Assembly: GCA_032629725.1 (NCBI GenBank)
Contig: JAFEVB010000015.1
Coordinates: 744,001-808,000 of the forward strand
From: Gremmenia infestans
Lineage: Eukaryota > Ascomycota > Leotiomycetes > Helotiales > Hamatocanthoscyphaceae
Length of the DNA stretch: 64,000 nucleotides
Direction: 5' to 3'
Under the pieces are notes generated by a model that was given only the letters and a program-made list of their open reading frames with translations, was not told the DNA's origin and did no database searches. This document shows, piece by piece, positions 56,460 through 64,000 of this stretch. Every line of letters begins with the position of its first letter. Positions within the stretch are counted from its first letter, which is position 1. The position numbers and the translations under genes are program-made.

Positions 56460-59400
56460 CTAATTCAAGTACACCGGGACACCATATACACACACAGCGG
56501 CTGCATTCAAGTACCGCAAGTTACACGCCTCTCTCCCCTTCGCAACTGCCTCAATCAGCGACATCGCCCCGATCACCACCGGCCCTTCCTTCTTCTTTCC
56601 CTTTCCTTTCTTACTCTCACAACCCTCAAAGAGTCCCCAGTGCTCAAAAGTAACCTTCGCAAATCGATCGATGTCCTTATCCGTAACGTCCCACAAAGTA
56701 GCCACCACAGCAGGAGAGCCAGCATGCATATAATTGATCGGCGTTCCATATGGCTCGAACTCGCCGGCCTCAGTAAGAGCACCACTGCTGCAGCCCATGA
56801 GGAATGTGACAGCACATGTCTGGAGTTTCCGAATTTCTCGCGCCCGAATATATTGTGCTCCGCTCCCATGACCAAAGTATAAGAATATATCACTGCTCTC
56901 CAAACTCGCCTTGAATTCCGCTTCCGTTGGCTCCCGCTTGACGATACTGTCCCATTCATCCAGAGTCTGAAGGGCCTTCCCAAATGTTGCCTGCGTGTTT
57001 TTAAGATCGCCGTCTGGGTTGAGGATATACGAGCCTTTCTCCCTCCTGGCATAACACCCCTTTGGGAGATTGTCTGATGGAGAAGGTTGCGAGGCGAGAA
57101 CGCGGTCTCGCAAGCAACTAAGTGATGGCAAACGAGAGACAGCCTGACCTTCCATACACGGCAGTGACTCCCATGGGAATGAATGGAGAGCCTTGTCCAA
57201 TATCAGAATTGTATGTCTTCCCTCGTCCGAGTCGCCAGATGCACGAACTGCCTCATGGTAGCAGCGTAGAGCATCATGTGTTTCAATAACAATGGAATCA
57301 AAGTCGATTTCGGCGTATGCATTCAGTTCGCCGTGGAATTGCAGAACGTCAATGACGAAGTAGAGCAAATCGGTCAGCGGTTCCGAGAAGTCACAGTACT
57401 CGTCTGCAGCATCTCCTAGGCCAATGAACAGATCCAAGATTCGGGGATCCAAGGTGATGCGAGGACTTGCATTCTTCCTCTTCGTCTTCTGTCGGCGTGA
57501 TGGGAGGTGCTTATCGAGGATATTGTGAAAGGACTTTTGGAAGCGTGCTAGTAATTCCGGTCGTCTGGCATGTTGTGAAAATATTCCTGTAAAACCTCCT
57601 AACCAAACCTTCTCGATATTCTCAAGGAGATCCTTCAGGCGTGCATCTAATGCTTCTCTCTCCTCCCACCATGCGGTCTTAGCTTCTTTCCCAATCATGT
57701 CTCGCGCATCATGTGAGCTTTCATTTGCTAGCTCGATGATTTCTCGAAGTTCGGATTGACCTTGCTCAAAACCGAACACTTCTTCATCCGCATCCATAGA
57801 ATTGTGTCGTCCCAATGGTAGGCGAAGAACGAAAGGACTGTGGCCTGCTTGGAGTTTGGTGATTGAGAGCTCGTTGCGACTATCACTCAGGGAAATTGAT
57901 ATTGCCGTCCATGATTTAGGTATAATATCGATGTAATCTCTTTGAAATCGAGAAAGATCATGTGGTAGCCCAAGGCTAGATCTTCTTGGATCAGCTGAAG
58001 ATATGCTTGGCCAGCATGAATCATCTAGTTTGAAGGCCGCTGAAGTATCCGTATGTATGGCTTTGTGCTCACGACGATGCGCAAGATTTCTTGCTGTTTC
58101 TGCTGATAATTAGTGATAATCCAAACAGTCGTCAAACGAAGGCATACCAATAGTGCAGCTAGCAAAACCTGGGTGAGTAATGGATCTCCCCTTCGCGTGA
58201 CCAGCGGCAGAGAGCAGAATGGAAACACTGTTGAGGATAGCAGATATCCGGTGGATAAGACCAATAGGAGCGATACAAAGAGCAACAGAATGTGCTTCAA
58301 TGAGGTGCTCTTGAGCTTGGCGTAGTCTGTCGAAGAAGCTATCAGGAGCAGGGCTTTTCGCCCCATTTATGTCCTTGGCATTTCTGGTAACCTGAGATTT
58401 CTTGGGCGGTGATGATCGAGTGACGGATAGCCTGTCTCCGATCTTCTCGCTTTTAGAAGGACCCATAACTGAAGGGAAAGATATGGTCGAGTCCTGTAAG
58501 ACTGAATACACTGGATCCGCAGTCATCTGTTCCATGCTCTGAAGCAACAACTGCTTAGCGATCGCAAGCCCATGATCTACCGCCTCTAGTTGAGCATTTG
58601 GAGCAGCACCAAGTCCATCCAGAAGGGCAAGGGATTCGACAAACTTCTTGATTTCCATCAGAGCCCGAGCTTTCTGACGAAGCACCATACCTTTGAGGGA
58701 TATGAGCTGACTACACTCGTCGGCAATGGATGGAGTAGGCTCCACCGGGGACTTAACGCGGGCGACAACTTTGCTTTTTATAGCGGCTTTCGGACGAGGT
58801 AGAGCCTTTCGTTTCGCAGGTGCCTTTGGCTTGCAAAGTGCAAGTTGAGACATTTTGGTTTCGAGGCCATCCACCGGGTTAGAGATCCTGTCTAGTGTAC
58901 CGATGTGGTCCACACTGACTAGACGATTCAGAACTTCTTCTGCTGCTTCATATGCGACTATCTCAGCATCTTTGTCCCCTAGGAGCCCATGCATGTTGCC
59001 GAAATGGTACGACAACATTACTGAATCGAGACCTTTCTCGGGTAAAGAAAGCTGCTGAGACTCTGCAAGCAATTCCGACCCCTTCTCAAGATCACCAGCC
59101 TTGAGTAGTGCGTTCCCCTTTAGTGCTGCTCCCATGGCTTGGCGAGCCTCAGCACCAATCTGTTTCATGAGTTGATACCCTTGGTCTACATAGTAGAGTG
59201 ACTCCTGGAACATACCGTGATGCGCATATACTAGCGCGAGATGGTTAAGGCTCCGAAAGAACGGTGTGACCAATGCCCAAAAGTTAGATCCGGTGACTGG
59301 ATCAGTTACGGGAGCAACGTTTACTGTCGATGTCGACATATTCATTTGAGAGAATTCATCGGCTAATCTCTCCGTTTCAGACTTCCGGTTCCTGGATCGC

Positions 59401-62400
59401 AAATGTTCTTCGGTGTTTGCCCATGCTCGTCGTAGCAGTCTAACGCTTTGTCTGGCAAGGTTGAGCGATATGTGAGCGGAGCCGCGCTGGAGAGCGAGCA
59501 TAGAGTATATCGAAAATGCATTAGACATCAGAAGGTTCTTACTAGTCCTCTCCTCTAGTGTCAATACTGTATTCTTGCCGGATCTGAACTCGGTCTCTTC
59601 GGTATGTATGAGTTGAGCGCGTGCAAGTTGATCCTCGCTAATGTTTTGTTAGATATTGTTCTTTAAGCTTAGCAGCAGTACTTACCACTTTTCGAAATTG
59701 CCAATAGCTAGCGAATACTCGGAGGAAGACAGATGCAACTGCATCATCGCAGATGAAGAAACTCCGTTTTGGTGACTGTAACTTTCTGCCCTGTCCAGCG
59801 CTAGTCCTGCTTTGCCAGAATATCCAAGTTGAAGCCACTGGGATCCTAAGTTTGTGAAGCCAAAAATCAGGTCGTCGGGGCTTGTATTGGCCCCCCGAAG
59901 CTCCATGAAATCAGCAATCAATCGCAACACCGCTAATCGGAGGGCCTCGAGACCCTTCACCTGTAAGTAGTCTGCGATAGATTGAAGGTGGCTCAAAAGA
60001 TCGGGAATGTCCTCAATTTGACGTTCCAAGGTTTCCAAATCTCCACAAACAGTTCTCATATCGGACCAAATAACCAAGCTGCGTTTTAGGGCATCGACTG
60101 GTGGGAGACCCTTCATGAGTTCTATTGTTGAGATTGCCAAAGTTTGGAAATGAAGCAAATAATTCCGCAAAGACTCATCCTTTGTTCCATCTACCACGCA
60201 GGTTGCAATGTCTTCAGCTCTGAGCTCTTCTTGCATAATCTGGGTGAGTTCTTCCGAAAAGTCCAAGTCGTGAGATTGAATTTGAATAAGCACTCGGAGT
60301 CTGCGTATAGGGTAATTAGACTTAGTGTATACGGAAATCAGCGCTTCGAAGGTTTTAATTTGAAGATTCCAAGCCGCAGCGGTGTTACAACTTTGGTCAG
60401 ACAATAGACGGGATTGGTGCTCTAGAAGCACTCCTTTTTCGTCATCTGTCCAAGAATCGTCCACAAGCGGGGTATGCAAACTAGGATCCAGGTACTTAAG
60501 CTGGACCTTGAGGAGAGTTTGTACGGTTCGAGCAAGCATTGACGTCTCGTCATCTTGATTCCAGGCTTTCCGGAGAGGTTGAGAAGCCGCAGTTACTGCA
60601 ACTGTAGACAGAACACCATTTTTAACCATTTCGTCCCGGAGATCGACAAGGATTTTGAATAGCTCATCGTAACGACCAACGATTTTGCAAATCCCAGCCA
60701 TTCTTTCTAGCTTCGTTGAAAGCAACGCCGCCTTTTTTTCAAGCTGTGATCTCGTTCGAACACAATCTACTGATCGCCTTAAGACTCGCAGCTGTTGAGT
60801 CTCCTTGAAACCATCCAGATTTCGGCGTTCGTTGAGGAAGTAGGTGTAGTAAATATTAGATATCTTGACATGATATGACTGAGTCGGTTTTCCATCCGAT
60901 TGACCTTCCATAGACTTTAGATCAAGCCGGTCTAGTAAAACTATACAATCCTGGAGCTTCGAGTCTAGTAGGTCCCATGTCAACTGCCCTTCACCAAGAA
61001 GCATCTTCAAGACAAACAGGGCAGAGTCTATTGAGTGAAGTCCCGATTTGGCGATGAATTGCCGCCGTTGCCCGTGACGGACGATATCTTTTGTTGAAGA
61101 ATGAACATCGAGAGGTTTCCCGAGATACCGCGAACATAATCTGGGGCATATGAATACTAAAGATTCGCACATTTGCCGCATACCATCACCTAACTTAGAA
61201 TCCTGTTGGCTAGTTGGAGATGATGCAGCCAATACTGATATCGCAGTTCTCCTAGCAAAGGAAACTTCAGTCATCAGGTCATCTATCTCCAAAGATTCGC
61301 CCTTTAAAGGCCGTTCGAGTACCTCCAATAGAGTGAGAAGCAAATCCTCATCATCATTTCGTGAGGGTCGTTTGAGAGTGAGGGCCGCCAATCTAGCAAC
61401 GATGAAGCTCATTTTGGCATCCGAATCAACCTTCTCCTCAAATAGGCCTTTCAGGTCTAAAGTCCAGTGGATCGCATCTTCAACCAAATTCGCCTCCTGA
61501 GCTAGAGAACTGAATGTTCTGCAGATGCCAGTCAGAACTGACCTACTTCCTCCCTGGCCTGCATCTACACATTCTGAAAGCAGTTGCTTCAGGTCGACAA
61601 AAGCCGCGGAAGCTATCTGGTAGGTCTCGCGTGCTCCACCTGGGTTTCGGCGAGCAAAAGTAGAGAGACAGCGGAGAAACGGATCGAAAAACTCTGCTGC
61701 GTGATTTGCTTTGTGGCCTGCGAGCTTCCACCATGAAATGCGGTTATGGAAGGCCAAAGTTTGCAGTTGGAACGAGGCCTTGGGGGTTACACTGAGTCTT
61801 GATTCAAGAGCCAGAGCATCGTCCGAACTCGAGATGCTTGGACATAATGACAGTAGGAGGTCGGAGAGCGATTGTAGCTGACGTGCGATCTTGTTTGTTG
61901 ATTTCGACTCCTTGGCAGCCAGTAGCAGTAAATTCGTCGGGGATGAAGGATGCGACGGGTCTAAAAGAGGCAGGGCAGCTTCTACGTTTTTCTGTTTTCG
62001 AGACAAAGTCATAAGTCGTAGGATGTGTAGCTGAGATTGAATGACTAATCCGAGTTTCGTCCCGCTCAGCTTTGTGCTTCCGAAATCCAAAAGCTCTGCT
62101 AGAGTCTGCGGAGTCGTCGTGACATTTGCCTTCGATGTCAATGTCCTCTTTGGTCCATCTTCCGTATGCAACCTCTTTTTCAAGATCCGTAACTCCTTTG
62201 TAGCCAAGTCGTCCAATCCAAGAGTTATAAGTTTTCCAATCAACACTGACATGCCATTCTCGAGTTGAAGGGGCGGAAGGTCGATTCCTGGTAATTTGGC
62301 ATTTTGTAATGCTCGGAGGCACGCGAAAGCTAGACGGGCACATTCTGCGGTTGACCTATTTCCAGATATTGTGATAGAAGCTGAAGATGAAGATCTGCTT

Positions 62401-62906
62401 GGCCTAGAAGATATGCTGGGCGAAGTCGATACTCTATTCAGTGATCTCGGTTGTAATGGGGATTGTGGTGCTGAATTCGAACGTATGAGTGGTCTTCGGG
62501 CTGCACCTTTGATGAGGTCCCGCGAGGATGCTTGCCGTCGTACTGAACTAGAGGTTGGGGCCTTTGTGGCTTCGCTGAGAGACTTGAGTGTGGCATTGAT
62601 GATTTCAGTAGCCAAAATCGACCTCTCTTTCGGCGACAATTGGTTGGTGTCTTTAAATTCCGTCGTATCCTCCTTCTCCGCAAAAGAAACCTTTCTGCCC
62701 CTAGTTTTCGCAGCTGCTGATTTTGTAGCCTTGAATGACAGCGCAGACTTTGTCGGCTTCTTTGAATTTCCTGCTAGGGGTTTAGGTACAATCGTGATTT
62801 TTGGTAACAGAAGGTCGCTGAGTATTGTTGCTGTCGCGGGTGTGCATGTTGTTGTCGAGCCCACAGCGGCGCGTATCGAGTCGGCCGTTTCGTGAAGTGA
62901 TTCCAT
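56460..62906 (-). CDS. ESP1: Separase (ESP1/BimB), cysteine protease C50
   Basis: Three exons: 62906-59686, 59637-58148 and 58102-56460, introns 48 and 45 nt, 2117 aa (A. nidulans BimB about 2070). The N-terminal half is helical, alpha-solenoid-like (for example LLQSLSDLLLSLC- and LLLTLLEVLERPLKG-type helices). A basic linker rich in Lys/Ala (PKAPAKRKALPRPKAAIKSK) lies around 59.5-58.7 kb. The protease domain is intact: catalytic His1982 in FGHGSGAQYI and Cys2008 in FLMGCSSGAL, followed by ATLWDVTDKDIDRF and LNAAAVCVYGVPVYLN. Separase cleaves cohesin (Scc1) at anaphase onset and is held inactive by securin, which is not in this window. Its upstream 260 bp is shared divergently with the mitochondrial gene at 63167 and has an X-box-like site. 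ORFs on the opposite strand are shadows. Confidence 0.97.
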
Positions 62907-63166
62907 GATGATACATACAGATCATGAAAAGGTACTGTGCAATGTTATTGATTAGACATTATACAAAACTGCGCCAGAATGCAATGCAAAGATGTTGGCA
63001 TTTGTTAGCATTTCGAAATACTGTAAAGCTTTAGGTACCTAGTGCTAAGTCAATAACTTGCCTAGCAACCGCCCAGCAACCGGCTTCCACAATCACTGGA
63101 CCGAAAGACGGAGCAAATAATTTAGCAAAAGGAGAAGCATCCCAATTACTGCTCAAGAACACAACA
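62907..63166. promoter_or_regulatory. Short divergent promoter (separase / mitochondrial gene) with X-box-like site
   Basis: 260 bp separate the two start codons. At 63057-63069 CTTGCCTAGCAAC is an inverted repeat close to the RFX X-box (GTTGCC-AT-GGCAAC type), and a further half site AGCAACC lies at 63075-63081. This suggests RFX control, known in fungi for cell-cycle genes; not tested. Confidence 0.42.
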
Positions 63167-63831
63167 ATGAACAGATCAACACTACTTCGCAGAGTGCTTC
63201 TTGCGCCACCTATCATCCGTAGCTCACTCGTCCATTCCCCCCGATCCTTTCAAACCGCATTACCTCGACATTACGCAGCCTCGCCCGGTGTTACGGATGG
63301 ATCATTCTGGCGCAGTCTGATACCCAAGCCTCTGCGTGGGAGCTCTCCAACCTCTGCGCTAAAGAAGAAGGCGAAATCGAAAGAATGGAACCCGGCCACC
63401 TTTTACATCATCATATTCCTGTTAATTGGGTCCATGTCAATTCAAATGATTACGTTGCGGAACGAGTCTGCAGCGTTCACTCGGAGGGCTGATGCAAAGA
63501 TTAGCTTGCTGAAGGAAATCATTGAGAGAGTCAAAAATGGAGAGGATGTCAATGTAGAGGGGCTATTGGGGACTGGGGATAAGCAGAGGGAGAAGGAATG
63601 GGAAGAAGGTATGGGCCCTTTCTTTACATTCTTTGACTTGAGTCGGTTGCTAACGTACTTCCAGTCCTACAAGAAATTGAGGAGGAAGATGCGGCATGGA
63701 TAGAATCAGGAAAGAGAAACCAGGAACAGGAAGAATCTACCCCACCTACCTCACAAGCTGCGAATTTACCCGCAAAGCAAGAAGAACCCCCGAAACCAAC
63801 GAAGAGTAAAGGTCCAACAGGGTTTTACTAG
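63167..63831 (+). CDS. Small mitochondrial inner-membrane-type protein
   Basis: Two exons, 63167-63608 and 63665-63831, with a 56-nt intron (GTATGG...TTCCAG), total 202 aa. The N-terminal ~37 residues (MNRSTLLRRVLLAPPIIRSS, then Arg/Ser-rich, no acidic residue) form an amphipathic import presequence. One membrane helix follows: FYIIIFLLIGSMSIQMI, around residues 85-100. Then comes a coiled-coil-like segment (TRRADAKISLLKEIIERVKN) and, across the intron, EWEEVLQEIEEEDAAWIESG. The C-terminus is Lys/Pro-rich (PPKPTKSKGPTGFY). Topology is one span with a matrix or intermembrane tail. It could be an INA17-like ATP synthase assembly factor or another fungal mitochondrial protein; identity is not sure. 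It diverges from separase. Confidence 0.83.
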
Positions 63832-64000
63832 AGCATTGGCATAAATAATGTATAAATTGTTTGGGTATTCTATGATAGCATATCTCTGAATACTCTACTG
63901 TTACTATGCTGTACATTTGAAGGATCCGAGGCTTCATTCTTCGTATGGGTAGATCCCGTACGTTTCAAATGATCAACAAGACCTGGAAGGACTTTATCAG

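Noticed and set aside
61000..62900. Plus-strand ORFs opposite separase (for example 62296-62895)
   Set aside because: Antisense shadows of the strong separase coding frame.

Overview
The window is nuclear DNA of a filamentous ascomycete (Pezizomycotina). Genes are split by short introns, mostly 45-60 nt, with GTAAGT/GTATGT donors, CTAAC/CTGAC-type branch points and CAG/TAG acceptors. Ascomycete-type proteins are present: a 2EXR protein, a Rua1 C-terminal regulator, fungal LEU2, Dml1/Misato, a BimB-type separase and a GPI-anchored Thr/Ser-rich wall protein. A helotialean/leotiomycete host is my guess from overall style only. No rRNA, tRNA, CRISPR array or intact autonomous transposon was recognised.

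Layout. 1-6.1 kb: a 5'-truncated Cys-cluster protein, NatB catalytic subunit (NAA20), and an acidic/helical protein of unknown function. 6.1-15.8 kb: a gene-poor, decaying segment with three broken genes on the minus strand (CaiB/BaiF CoA-transferase, EthD-like, HExxH metallopeptidase-like), repeats and one possible MITE. 15.8-25.2 kb: exportin-T (LOS1 type), a tiny ORF made of three repeats, LEU2 and a PHD-finger protein. 25.2-35.6 kb: a Rua1_C-type regulator between two long non-coding stretches (about 4.3 and 3.2 kb), then a proline-rich protein. 36.9-44.2 kb: 2EXR protein, AT-hook protein, MFS transporter, and a GPI protein built from tandemly duplicated exons. 46.2-51.9 kb: DML1 and a peroxiredoxin-like protein sharing a 0.4 kb divergent promoter, then a six-exon gene of unknown function. 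53.2-63.8 kb: a TPR/J-domain co-chaperone, separase (2117 aa), and a small mitochondrial membrane protein divergent from separase.

How the genes work together. Most are unlinked housekeeping genes (N-terminal acetylation, tRNA export, leucine synthesis, mitochondrial/tubulin-like inheritance, protein folding, sister-chromatid separation). There is no obvious metabolic cluster. The accessory signal lies in the degraded 9.5-14.7 kb block, in a short inverted-repeat MITE family scattered in the intergenic spaces (five good copies, one doubtful), and in the exon-repeat wall protein. All exon joins were made by eye from splice signals and frame continuity, and every multi-exon model given as intact sums to a multiple of three.
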